The notes below the pieces were generated by a model that ran no database searches, was not told where the DNA came from, and saw only the letters and a list, made by a program, of their open reading frames with translations. From Isoetes taiwanensis (Eukaryota > Streptophyta > Lycopodiopsida > Isoetales > Isoetaceae), in NCBI GenBank assembly GCA_021234155.1, contig JAJEKV010000378.1, positions 124,001 through 188,000 of the forward strand: 64,000 nt of DNA, in the 5' to 3' direction. Below are positions 43,309 through 54,735 of this stretch, one piece after another. The stretch's first letter is position 1; every line of letters begins with the position of its first letter. The translations under genes were made by a program, and so were the position numbers.

Positions 43309-43998
43309 CTAATATCTTCTAGATAGTTCATATCTTGGCTCCTTGCTTCTAAAAGTAACTACCTCAAAGCATCCCACCATTCCTTTTCCAGATGCAGTTG
43401 CAATAAAGGCTTGCAGATCTCTGTCTCTTTTTCTTGTTTTCCAATAACCTGATAGCCCTTCGGCAAGCTCGTTGACAAAATCCAAAAGTGACTTTTTAGA
43501 AATAAGATGGAGCAACTGAGTGTAGAGAACTGATAACATTTCAACTTCCAAATAGTCTTTCACAAGATCTGACAAAATATAGTCATGCTCATAAATTAAC
43601 TTCTTTGAAAGCATTTTAAATAAACTATTCAATATCCAGAAAACATAAATCCCCAGCTTGTCCAAAATGATGGAACCATGCCCAGAAATTTTTCTACAAT
43701 CCCCAATAAATCTAACTCCAACATCACGATAGATTGGTCATGACTACCCTTCCATTCTAACCAACTCCAACACGTTCCATGATGAATGAACATGAAATGT
43801 GCTAATGCACGTGCACCCACTGGTGATCCATCTCATCAGAAGTTGAAAACTTTTTGAACCACTGCTCCATTTGTTTTGAGTGACTTGTTCGTAGAACAAA
43901 AACAACGAGAAGATATGATGTGCACCAAAGGTAGACAAAGTACAACAACCATGGCTATGAATTAAATCAAGCTTCTTTTCATTTACAATGGGACACAT
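43309..43998 (-). pseudogene. Host-like exon remnant of unknown protein
   Basis: One minus-strand frame runs from 43998 to 43309 with only two stops close together (near 43735-43745). It reads NSLFKMLSKKLIYEHDYILS, YTQLLHLISKKSLLDFVNEL, then FIATASGKGMVGCFEVVTFR and RYELSRRY, a helical protein with normal codon variety. I do not recognise it. The continuity over 229 codons and the small number of lesions suggest a recently inactivated copy of a real gene segment, or an exon with a short intron at the stops. No splice sites could be fixed. Confidence 0.4.
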
Positions 43999-44159
43999 GC
44001 TGATTACTCCACAATTTCTTGTCAGACCATTTGTTTGTGCAAGTCATGATAAATAAAATAAAGGATAAAATGGTCTACACTAGCAAAAACAAAGATACTA
44101 CTCTATGTAAAATGATTAAAAGTTCATGTAGAAACTTAGGAAGTAATAATAAAATATTT

Positions 44160-44370
44160 GATTACCCGGTGCCGTGCTAACTCCAATAGGATAATTTTTA
44201 AAATTGGCAAGAACACAATGTACCAACAAAATGTATGATTATTTATGTAAAAACTAGCAAGAACAGAATGTACCAACAAAACGTGTGATTATTAAGTGCG
44301 GTATTGTGCTAATTCCAATAGAATGGTCTTTAAAAGCGGCAAAGACACAATGTACCAGCAAAATGTATAA
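44160..44370. repeat. Degenerate tandem repeat, period about 127 bp
   Basis: GGTGCCGTGCTAACTCCAATAG...AACACAATGTACCAACAAAATGTAT recurs as GCGGTATTGTGCTAATTCCAATAG...GACACAATGTACCAGCAAAATGTAT, with a partial middle copy (AAAACTAGCAAGAACAGAATGTACC). Confidence 0.8.
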
Positions 44371-44759
44371 TAAATTACAACTATAATTATTTATGGCAAA
44401 GACTGGGTGTACTGCAAAGCCATCTATTTAAAAGTTCACAATGAATTTATTGCAATCTTCAAAGAATGTATATAATGCATTTGATCTCAAATTATGAAAA
44501 GGAGCTTCTAGAATGTAGCACTTCTAACTGTCAGATCTTCCTAAAACTTGTGGATACATTTCTTTTCAGATGTATTGACTGTTCAGCGATGGAAAATGGG
44601 AACATGGCTATTCAGACATGCACCATGAAAAGGCCCCTCCTTGATGAAGGTGAGTTTGGAAAGGCAGCCTGTGCTTAGAGATTTGGTTTCATGGACAACC
44701 TGCACTTAAAGATTCAATTTCATGGGTGAAAATAGGTTCATGCTTCCACCTTGCCACAT

Positions 44760-44925
44760 ATAGGCTGCCAGGGTGACCTGGCAGTGAGTAGGCAGGGGGG
44801 ATGGAAACGACCGTCACATACCACCATCAAGTGTACAATACATGCCCTAGGTTTGAACCCTAGACCGTCTAGCCCTAGAGAATGCCCTTTGGCTACATGC
44901 CACAGCTAAGAGAGTTGGGCACCAT
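44760..44925 (-). mobile_element. Possible tRNA-derived SINE
   Basis: The minus strand has a perfect RNA polymerase III B box GGTTCAAACC (about 44852-44861) and, about 55 bases upstream, TTAGCTGTGGCA, which could be a degenerate A box. The downstream part contains an 8-bp hairpin CTGCCAGG/CCTGGCAG. No poly(A) or T tail and no target duplication were identified, so this is tentative. Confidence 0.3.
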
Positions 44926-45820
44926 GCCATATGGAAAAATAAATATCTTAGCTAAGTATCTCACCCATGAGGGAACTCGTACCTACACCATGAAAAAATA
45001 CAATTAAGATCAACTTGCTCCAACTTGCGCTAGTCCAACCAAAGGCTCTATACCATAGACCATGCACTGAATACGTCCACCACGCACTGAATACAAAGGC
45101 TCTAAACCCTATAGATCATGTGCCCTTGGGTCATACCCCTCGAAACACAACTATAACCACCAAAAGAATCATCATATGAGGGATTCATGCACCATGGAAT
45201 ACATATTATGTATATAAGAGTCATAAGGGTTAAAAAATAAAGGTACTCTTGATGCTCTCCCTTACCTCTATTAAATCAAGAGTTTCAACCCTTGATCAAG
45301 AAGCCTCGAGGCATAGCCATCGACTTAGCCCTTTAACCATACGGGCATGGTACCATTCAATGAAATACCAATGAACCAAAACTTGAAGAACCAAGGAAAA
45401 AAGCAAACACAAAATTCACATGCGGGGACTCTTACCTCCATTATCGCCATATTCTTGCCTTGATTGTCATGCATTATCCCTGTCATCACCATTATGCCAT
45501 TATGTTTTACTCATCCCCGTGATTCACAATGCTATATCCATGTTGTCACCACATGCCGAGTGTCTATATGTCATTATCCCGTCTAATTCCCACTCATAAG
45601 CATCCTACACTCTCAATATCACAACCAGCCCAAAGTATTTCCACTGTCATATCTCAGTCAATTGTACACTATTTTACTGTCTAAATTGTATGATATATAT
45701 GGGTGCTCGTCTGAATAGCTATAGACTTCTGTATACACTGATGGCCACGTAGGTATCCAACCTGGCTTTTTTTGAACTGAGTAATTTTTTTTCTATGTAA
45801 GCTTTAGTTTTGGAGTTAAT
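44926..45820. other. Stretch without recognisable gene
   Basis: No motif, array or terminal repeat was seen. Open frames are short. Confidence 0.4.
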
Positions 45821-45824
45821 TGCT

Positions 45825-46175
45825 AGATGGTATAAATTTATATTTCAAGAGCTTGTAATGTGAGCACATTAAATGCCCTCAAGACTTCTCCACGGTATAA
45901 ATTTATGCTACGAAAGAACTCAAGCAGTATAAATCTATACCATGAATGGAGTCAAGTAGTATCGATTACACCGTCAGAGTTTTCACACGCTATAAATTTA
46001 TATTGTCCGAGTTCTCAAACAATATAAACTTAGATTGTGAGAACACTGGGTATAAATTTATACCGTTTGGGATCATTTATAGGTTGAATTTTATACTATG
46101 AGGACTCGAACGGTTGAGTTCATTGATAGGATAAAATTATACAATATGAACTCGAGTCGGATAAATTTTGGTGTT
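45825..46175. repeat. Array of near-palindromic 31-bp-period units
   Basis: Ten occurrences of a TATAAATTTATA-like palindrome start at about 45831, 45896, 45928, 45960, 45991, 46023, 46051, 46085, 46130 and 46160, mostly 28-34 bp apart. The spacer between them is also related (GAACTCAAG, GTTCTCAAAC, GAGTTCATTG). The best copy is GGTATAAATTTATACC (46049-46064), fully palindromic. Confidence 0.8.
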
Positions 46176-46179
46176 TTTT

Positions 46180-47580
46180 ATTAAGAAAAGTGCAATATAA
46201 GTGTTAAAACAACATGCTCGATTATGTACTCAGCCTGTAAATTAGAAATCTTATGTAGCAAAATTTTTTAGTTTGTCTAAGTTTGCGCTCAATTTATGCG
46301 TTTTGCAACTCAAAAGTTGTATTTAGGGGCAAGGGTCAAAATGAGTTGTATCTAGTGTTCTTCACCTCGAACACTGCTAGTTTGAGGGCAAGTGTTTGAC
46401 ATTGAAGGATACTACATGGTGTGTACACAAGGGTAGGAGTAGTTCCCTTTTGGAGGCTCACCTCTATACTTGTAACAAGCCTTGAAGATCCAAGTTTAAA
46501 GCAGAAGACTACTTTTTGCAGCTAGAGAGATGTGTAGTTTGACTGCAACAGAAGCTTGTTTGGGGTCTTGGTTAGGCCCAAGATCACCTTCAAGACAGTC
46601 CTTTGTGAGGACCCTTACAAAATGAGGATATCTTGATGTGATGATAATGAGATACAAGGATTCTCGTCTGAAATGCAGAGGCTCTAACAAGAAAAGGCTA
46701 AATCTTGTCTAACATCTAGTCTATGCTTTTGATATATATATAGTACAATGACCTTGGGCCCATAATCATAGAACTGTTGTTTGGAGGCAGTGGCTACCTA
46801 CTGCAGAGATCTCTGCTGATACCTAAAGAATCTCCTTAGCTGATGGTTGTTAGCTCATGGTCGTCGTGGTTTCTGTCATGGAGTACTCACGCTCCAAGGC
46901 CATAATGACCTCACGCCATAGGATTCCTTTGTCTCTTCTTTAGCATGTTCTTTTTAGGGTTCTTCCCATGGGACTTGCCCTTGTATTTCAGGTATATTCT
47001 CGTGTTTTTGAGCACTGGACTAACAGCCCTCCCCACCTCCTCCTCTCCAGAAAAGAACACTCGGGATTTCTGTCCATGAGAAAAGCAGGGATGGTCTCTG
47101 GTGGAGGAAAATTTGCAACTCTGGCAACATCATCGTGTTCTGTATGAGGCCGGTGGTGCTGATGGTTGACAAGACCTCACAATTTGTGTTGACGAAATGG
47201 TCTTGCTATCTTCGGCCTCCTTTATTTATTGTACTCCACTGCATGAGCTTGGACCACCCATGATCACCACCTAGCATAGGTGCCAGCTTGCTACTTGGTT
47301 CCCATGCACGATGCTGCTTTGCAGCTATGCATGATGTCACATGGCAGCTATATAGGATGTCACTGGGAATACATCTAGAAGGATTGCTCACATACAATAG
47401 ATTATTGATCATATAATCATAGATGAACTGGTAAGCCCAAAAAGGCCATTTTCGAGAGCCATGGGATGGGATGCTAGGTAAGGCAAGTTATGTCTATCGA
47501 CATATTTTACAATTAGACTCGTTAAAAGCTTCGACAAATTATTTTAATAGGGGTTCAATCCTCCGTATCATATCGAGTCC
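46180..47580. other. Stretch without recognisable gene
   Basis: Several minus-strand open frames of about 65 codons, none with a family motif. No RNA gene seen. Confidence 0.4.
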
Positions 47581-47584
47581 ATGT

Positions 47585-48080
47585 ATAACAATCAACACAC
47601 AACTACCATTAACATTATTAACATAAACCATTGCATTTAACACATTTAAATTAAAATCCCCCTTAAACCCCCTTTGGTTTGGGTGCATATTCACACGGGG
47701 GGTTACTCCGGGCAACGAGAGCTGTCGGATGGGCATATTTGCCCTTTATTCCAAGATCTGGACCGTACATAGCGATCCTCGTTTGTGGGGTATGCATGTA
47801 CACGTTTTTGTATACTGTATATTAAGGTTTGCAAAATACTATAAGGTTTGAAAGAATGTACTTAATGGTGTTAATTTTGTACTTGTATTGTGAATATATT
47901 TTAAGGGCTCTCGCCCCTCACGTAACCCCCAGGTGTGAATATGCACCCAAACCAAAAGGGGTTTAAGGGGATTTTTAATTTAAATGTGTTAAATGCAATG
48001 GTTTATGTTAATAATGTTAATGGTAGTTGTGTGTTGATTGTTATATTAAAAAATTTTTGGGCTAACCGGGCCCTAACTAA
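47585..48080. mobile_element. Foldback element, copy D (both arms)
   Basis: Left arm 47585-47705 (ACACACAACTACCATTAACA...AACACATTTAAATTAAAATC...TGCATATTCACACGGGGGG) and right arm 47925-48050 are inverted copies of each other over about 120 bp. The loop (about 220 bp) is in the opposite orientation to that in copies A, B and C. The right end is GGGCTAACCGGGCCC followed by TAACTAA, as in copy B. This is the best-preserved copy. Confidence 0.85.
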
Positions 48081-49035
48081 AAGCAAACATAGGTAAACTT
48101 TATGGGCCTAAATATTAATTACTAAAAAGCACAATAACATGAAGACAAACATTAAATGTTCCAAAGGATGCATTAAAACATCATCTATGGACATGGAAAT
48201 GACGAGTAGTATAAAAAAAAGGGACAATGGTCACAAACCATTGAACAGATAGATAAATAAGAAGAAAATATGCAACATTGTAAGAAAATATGCAACATTT
48301 TGTAATATAAAGCCAAACTGTAATGTGGAAATCAAGCCAAAATGTCTCAATCTATTGAGTACTTGCTTTTACTTTTATGTCTTAGAAATATCTTGTGCTT
48401 CTAAATAAGAATAATTTGGACGACCACATTTGGAGATCGAACCAATGGGACCATAGGTGCCACCCTCTCCACAGAGAAGACAAGAATTTGGATGCTTCCC
48501 AAATCTTCTCACCTTATGGATATGTAGCAATAACCGGGTCTAGATTTGGAGTTGAAAAGCATAATGCAAAATCCTCAAATTAATTGTTACAAAGAACCAA
48601 ATAGGTGCTGCATACTAGGTAGAATCAGATCTTTCCCTTTGCAATTATGTGGCTTTCCAAGACCTGTTTGATTCTCTATACAATCAAAATGATTTTATGG
48701 TTCTGTCAAATTGTGAAATTTCCCCTTTGAACAGATTTGTTCAAGCGAGGCGTGGTACATACCTCTAGCAAATGCGCACATCTCTAGCTTTTGCAATTGA
48801 ATAAGCTAAAAGCAAAGATGTAAGACGATATTAGTGTAGTGTAACGGCATAATATCAAGGTATGGCAGGTTTGGATAGTGTAACGGCATAATATCAAGGT
48901 ATGGCAGGTTTGGATATTGGATTAGAGGCAACTACAAAATTTGGGAACTGGTCTTGTAATCTGCAACAAAGGCAAATGTTCAATTTTTAATCAACCAACA
49001 TAACTATTATTAACAACAAATCAAAGGGAGTTATA
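48081..49035. repeat. Non-coding; contains a perfect 39-bp tandem duplication
   Basis: GTGTAACGGCATAATATCAAGGTATGGCAGGTTTGGATA occurs twice in a row at about 48838-48915 with no difference, so the duplication is recent. The rest shows no gene. Confidence 0.8.
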
Positions 49036-49040
49036 TTTAC

Positions 49041-49298
49041 CTGCCGGTCCGCGTGATGTGGGATCTGAGGCATCCCTAGCAAAGACACCGGAAGAAACGT
49101 CCATGCAGTAGCAATCCAAAACAGGCAACTGAGCTTCTAACTTAATAGTGCCTGTCTGAACCATCTTCATGCACAGAAGAAATCCCACATCATTGTTTCT
49201 GGCTTGTACCAACTCCGCTTGTAACAAATCCAGGCTGCTTAATAGAACCATATAGACACAAGCAACAACGTTCTTCAAGCTTTCAATACTTGGACAAC
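49041..49298 (-). CDS. Internal exon of unknown (-) gene
   Basis: Open 258-bp stretch with a good acceptor (GTGATAGCAG^GT) and donor (GGCAG^GTAAAT). It encodes a helical, hydrophobic segment (VVACVYMVLLSSLDLLQAEL, NNDVGFLLCMKMVQTGTIKL, LPVLDCYCMDVSS) ending in RDASDPTSRGPAG. No stop in frame. It resembles a piece of a large alpha-helical repeat protein, but no family is recognised. Other exons could be the (-) segments at 62.4 kb upstream and 43.3-44.0 kb downstream; that link is speculation. Confidence 0.4.
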
Positions 49299-49319
49299 CT
49301 GCTATCACCACAAAAGTTC

Positions 49320-50220
49320 AGATGCTGCCACCACGAAATTGTAGATGCTGCCGCTAATCAGAATCGGCTCTGCCTCAGTGCAAATGAATTTGACATACAA
49401 CCATAGTTTACCATAGTATCCGGTAGATGAGTGGGATTGGTAAATCTAAATGCTTACCATAGTAGGATAGGAAGGAGGCACGCACAACTTTGCTAGTAGC
49501 CGGTTATTAGAGTTATCTCGATTGCTTGTACAAGATAAAGGTGTACAAAACCAAACAATCCTCATACCGTGAACGTAAGATGTATCGAACAAAGCTTAGT
49601 GTAAACCATTTACTAAGCCTGTTGGAGCTTCAATTGCGTAAATCGGCTTAAGGGAAGAAACCCCTTTTTCTTTATTTATTTATGCAACCCCCTCTATGTC
49701 GCTAAAGTCACGGAGCTGGAGCAAGAGAGCTATAAAATTAGGTTTTGGATCCATTTTGACGAGTGAGAATGGTTTTGGAACTAAGGGGAAAAGGTTTTAT
49801 GGGAAAGAAAGGTCGAGGAGGAGAGACAGAGATGAGTGCATAGGGGAAAAATCCGGCATCTCCCAAAATCTACCAGCCGCATACAATCCAGGAATACACC
49901 TACACCGCACAAAAGATCTTGTTATGTTCTTTGCTTTGCCTTTGCCTCTGCCTCTACAAGCCCTAAAAAAGACGAAATGTCGAAACAAAACTCAAATAAC
50001 CCTATCTAGCAAACAAATCGATCTTGAAATTTCCATGCTTTCGTTTCAATGATGCTTAATCTACGCTTCACATCCGCCTAAAAGCACCGGCTCCACCTCT
50101 GCAGAATTTGTGCCTTCAGCTAGCAAACCCTATCTAACAAACCCTATTTCTAAATGGCTCGAGGGTTGCATATCAACGAGCCTCAATAAGCTAATTGAGA
50201 AAAAATACAACATGGCACAT
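49320..50220. other. Stretch without recognisable gene
   Basis: A plus-strand 118-codon frame (49696-50052) is basic and has no recognisable domain. It is more likely a chance frame or a 5' UTR than a gene. Confidence 0.35.
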
Positions 50221-50224
50221 GGGT

Positions 50225-50392
50225 CTAAACCATTGAACAAAAACACTAAAATTAATGCAGGCGTATGCGCACTCTAGATATACTAATTAGTAGTCCCCAT
50301 GCAATACGCTTTCGAAATCATATGAAAACCATAGAAGAAATAGTACAAAAATACAAAACCAACCCCCTGTTATTATGCTACATATTTCACAT
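50225..50392 (-). repeat. Fragment of the composite repeat start, inverted
   Basis: The minus strand reads AATATGTAGCATAATAACAG, ...TATATCTAGAGTGCG..., TTAATTTTAGTGTTTTTGTTC, a diverged copy of about the first 165 bp of the 1.5-kb repeat, extending further than the copy at 42 kb. Confidence 0.8.
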
Positions 50393-51784
50393 GGGAGTGC
50401 CAATATATGCTTTGGGACATAGGATCAAGAGGAACAACAGATTCAACGACTAAGGTCCAGGTGCGCTCATGGGGATCTATAGATTATATCAAAATACTAT
50501 TTCTATTGATGAAAGGCATCTTGGTAAGGTAGATAGATCAATAGACAACTTTTAATGTTCATGGGGAGTCAAAATTGAAGAGGAAAAGAATTTTTTACGT
50601 CGTGCCATATTGACAACGTTCGATTGGACTTATATATGCCAGTAGAATGAAATGATGCTAAATGGTTATTCTTTAGAAAGCTCTCAATGAGCCAACCCCG
50701 ATGGTCCCACCATGATTGGACATCTCTACTACCTAGGGCATTTGAAGCCAATTTTGCTTTGTTAATTGTCCTTCTTAAACGCGCATATGAAATTGACATT
50801 TTTTTTTAGCTTTGCTGCAAATTTTTTTTTTCCATTTAATGGAGGTCAAAAGAATTGAATCGAATAGTCAAGAGGAAGAGTCTAAAGAGTGTGCAACTTT
50901 AAATATCTAACATGTGCCCACGTAATTCTAAAATATTGCATACAAAAAGCCATAGAATATTATAATCAATTTCAGAAAATGTAGTAGCCCCTATGGCTGC
51001 AAAACTGCAGAGATAGAAATGATAACTATTTCTAAAGGCAAGGGATTCATCTGGAGACATAAAGGTCCTGAATGGAAACAAGATAATGTTTAGTATCTGA
51101 GCATGGTAGCTTGGCATGCTACATTACATTGGAATCCTTCATCACTATTTTTATCCCCAAATTTCTAGTCAACCACACACATGCATAGGCCAATACCCAC
51201 TGGTCCAATGTCCACAAGCAAATACAATGATCATGTCATGGGACATATGCATGACATATGCAATATCCACACATCAGCTCTAGCTATGTGCAACATCTAC
51301 AAAAATATAACAAAGCTAGCCAATAGATAGATAAATTATTGGTGGACCTAATCAACAACACAATGGCAACAACTTAAAACAAGTTGCATGTCAAAAAGGT
51401 AGGGATGGCACATATATTGCCAAGCACCCAGTCTAGTAAGATTCTTTAAATACATTAGAATTTTTACCTTGTCATGTGGAGCAAACGATAAACAAGCATA
51501 ATAAGAGTTAAATATAACAATTGTGGCAGCATCATGCACCTTTTTTACTTGCATAAAGACGTCGAGGAATTGATCAAGCATTCAAGTTTTGTCTTGCAAC
51601 CTATGTCACCGTATCAATTAGATCAGGCCCACAACAACTTTAACTAGATCAATTAGATCAGGCCCACAACAACTTTAAAATGGGATAGGGTACAAGACGT
51701 GGATGCTAATGGGAGATAAAAATGAGGGGCCAGATCAAACCATGTCCATAGAAGAGTTCATTTAGAATTAGACTCTACATCACC
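50393..51784. repeat. Upstream region of the GT29 gene, with a 35-bp duplication
   Basis: No gene seen. About 130 bp before the GT29 start codon, CTAGATCAATTAGATCAGGC...CAACAACTTTA is duplicated with period 35 (about 51614-51678). No clear TATA box could be assigned. Confidence 0.6.
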
Positions 51785-53006
51785 ATGGACACTGGCAACC
51801 AAAATCTTGAGAAGCAATCAATACCTTCTGTAACGAAATATGTAGCCCTTCTTATCACAACATGGTCATTGGTTGCATTTATGCAATCCAACAAGTGTTG
51901 GAGAAGCAGGCAAGGTGAATTGACAATCAATTCAGTGGGGGAGCTTACCCATTGCCAGAGCACGCAAAATTGTTCAAAGGGAATGCTATGTGTGAAAGGG
52001 GCATGCGAGTGCCCAATACTCATTTCAGGCCCAAGTTGTGGAATAAAAGTGAGAGGTCTAAAGGAAGGATGCATGACATCCATGATGGACCCTCTCGTGG
52101 ACACATACATGCTCAAATTAGGGCTTCCTTTGTTAAACCATTCAGAGAGAATGCAAGCTACGTGGAAAAATGGTACTTACCATCTGCAAGAACTTGGCAA
52201 TACGGAAAGCTGTGCTGTGGTAGGGAGTGCAGAGTCTCTAATTCAAGGGACAAGGTATGGAAACGAAATAGACCAGCATGGAACTGTGATAAGGTTCAAT
52301 GATGCACCTACCTTAGGATATGAAGAACATGTAGGCTCTAAGACTACACTAAGAATACAAAATTCAATCTACTGTGGCTTCACAGAAAAGCCTGGTGAGC
52401 TGTGCATGCGCTATACGGCGCGCCATAACAGGTCAAGTGATTGGAGCTCAGATGTGATGAAGGGGCATATCCAACCAGAAACAGATTGGTAAGCAGTAAT
52501 TTCTTTGTGTTTAACACATCTTAATGCCAAATGTTCTTCAATTATGCTGTAAAAAGTGTAGAAATTGAACATGTTTTGTTTTTTTTAATGCTGTTTGTGA
52601 TGTAGTAGAAATTGGTCAGGTTGCATACCAGTGCAAGGGAATTCATATACAACAGTATATGCAATGGCATATTGGAATCTCAGTTTTCCCGATAAGAGCT
52701 CCAAGCATAAAACTCAAAGGAAGCTTTCTGCTGGTTTCTTTGCCATTGCTCTCTCACTTCATATCTGTGGACAGGTAATGCAGTGGTAAAATCTTTTCCT
52801 TTTTTTTACCTTCTTACATGTGGTATGTTTTTCACAGGTTGATGTTTATGGCATAGAAGGAGGAGAATTGCATTATTACATAAAAAACATCATAGAAGGG
52901 CACAACGAAGGACCTTGTACACTGGCTGGGTGTAAAAACAAACGTTCTTTCAAACAGAGACATAGTTGGAACTCTGAAAAGAAATGCTTCTTACATCTCA
53001 AAAAAG
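51785..53006 (+). CDS. GT29 family sialyltransferase-like glycosyltransferase (3 exons seen)
   Basis: Exons 51785-52488, 52606-52774 and 52838-53006, all with GT-AG borders and compatible phases (2, 0). Residues 16-34 are a signal-anchor helix after a short cytosolic tail, giving a type II Golgi topology. Residues 57-85 hold six Cys with EGF spacing (C-x5-C-x5-C-x4-C-x-C-x8-C), unusual for this family. Sialylmotif L is at about 141-190 (SCAVVGSAESLI, IDQHGTVIRFNDAP, VGSKTTLR), motif S across exons 2-3 (LSAGFFAIALSLHICGQVDV), motif III is HYY, and motif VS is HSWNSE (H-x4-E). Plant GT29 proteins sit in the Golgi; most do not clearly use sialic acid, so the substrate is unknown. The start sits in CACCATGG. 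A final exon after the 53007 donor was not found; read-through would stop at 53038. Confidence 0.85.
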
Positions 53007-53038
53007 GTACTCTACCTCGTTTGTCCTTCAGATCATAG

Positions 53039-54735
53039 TTTGGATCTGTTCATACATCTAGCTGAAGCTGGCTTAATGTAGTCGTTTTGGTTATGTAAAA
53101 AAGGAATAGAAGCCCTTACTCATTTGAATGGATGAACATGCTTCCAAATGGATGAATATGGTGAGGATATATTTTGGTATATATATGGTGTAGGATAACT
53201 GGACAATTGTGATTAACTACTGTACACCAGAGCACCACCTGAATGTTTGAAGTAGAAGTTATAGCTTTAAAAAGTAATTCCAGGGGGATAAAGGTTTACA
53301 AATTGGGAACATGATATAGCTCCCATCAACATCCTACTTTATTTTACTTACATGTGATTCTCTCACCTTGTCTGCTTTGTGGGCTGTGTATCTGTTATGC
53401 AACATTTAGCGCAGTATTCCCAATATATTTTCTTGACGATTTGAATGTATTACACATGCCAATGTCAAAACCCTATGCCTATCTTTCTGAGTTCTTATAA
53501 GCATATAGATTGGCTTTTATAATTTCTGCATATGTGCACTTGGGAAATTACAATACAGTTAGAACTCCAAAAAACTGCATCCACTGATGACACACAATGA
53601 CTGCTGAATGGGTCAACTAGAGATGCACTAAATGCAAATTTACTTATAACAAGGTACAATTTAGGATGTCAAAACTGTTCATCTTAGTAAGAACTTACCT
53701 TGGTCATTTGTGCTACCACTGCTTGCAAAACCTTTCTTATGGTTTCCCATCCAATATTTAGCGTTGCAAAGCCATAAAGCCACACTGAAATTATGCTTCA
53801 ATTTTGGCATGCCAGATTCTGGAATCGGCGGACAAATTCCAGAACAAATATTCTGTTAGTTCATCTCTCATCTTGTTATTCCCAGACGGATGATCTTCTG
53901 AACATCATTGTGTAGAGGTGTTTGGAATTTGTACTAAGTTATGATGCTTGGCAATCATAAGTATCAGCCTATTTTAGGGGGCAATATGCTCCAGAATTAG
54001 CAAGTCTCCTAATGGTTTTGCCGTATAACTATTCAAGAAAAAAGAGCTGAATAGCTATGTAGCCACTGGTCCTTCATTGCACAGAAAGAAAAAGGTTCTA
54101 CCAGATGAATAGGTGTTCCAAATTCCGAAGTCAAAGGTCAGTATGCACCATTAAGGCTGGAAGTTTCAATGCAGACAAAAGCAAAACAGCTTTTAAGGAA
54201 GTTGGGCTCACCTCCACCCCTTCAATCTTTTTATTTCTTTTGCAGGAAGTCCTATATATTCTGCTTCAACTTTTGCTTTATCTACGCCTTGTATGTTGAT
54301 CAACAAACATTATTTAATACCAGTCACATAGAATTTGATATACCGGATTAGGTAGTACATGAAATGTTCTGAAAGGTTTTGGTATTACATGAAATTTTTT
54401 CTGAAACGTTTGTGTCACTTGGGAGTACCACAGTTGGACACTGTAAAAATTTGGGATTTAGCCCAAAGCCAAAAGCTGCGAACAGCAGTATATAATTTGT
54501 GTCCCACATTACGCTCGCATTTAAGAAAAATGCAGCTTCATTTTCCAAGGAAAAGACACAAATCCATCATTACAGTTCTGTGCATTGACTACCGATGCTC
54601 ATTGTACTGTGAGGACATTACTTAACACTAGAATAAATTTTAGTAATAAAATTGATAGCGTTGCAACGACAAAGATGACTTACAACATGATCCATGCGAG
54701 AAGGCATTTGTAAAAGTAGGTAACATTTCCTTCGT
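53039..54735. other. Region downstream of GT29 without confirmed gene
   Basis: It may hold the missing last GT29 exon and 3' UTR, but no splice-supported frame could be chosen. Open frames at 54.1-54.6 kb have no recognisable motif. Confidence 0.35.

Noticed and set aside
45825-46175. CRISPR-like array
   Set aside because: Spacers are related to each other and units are degenerate, and the context is eukaryotic. It is a minisatellite.
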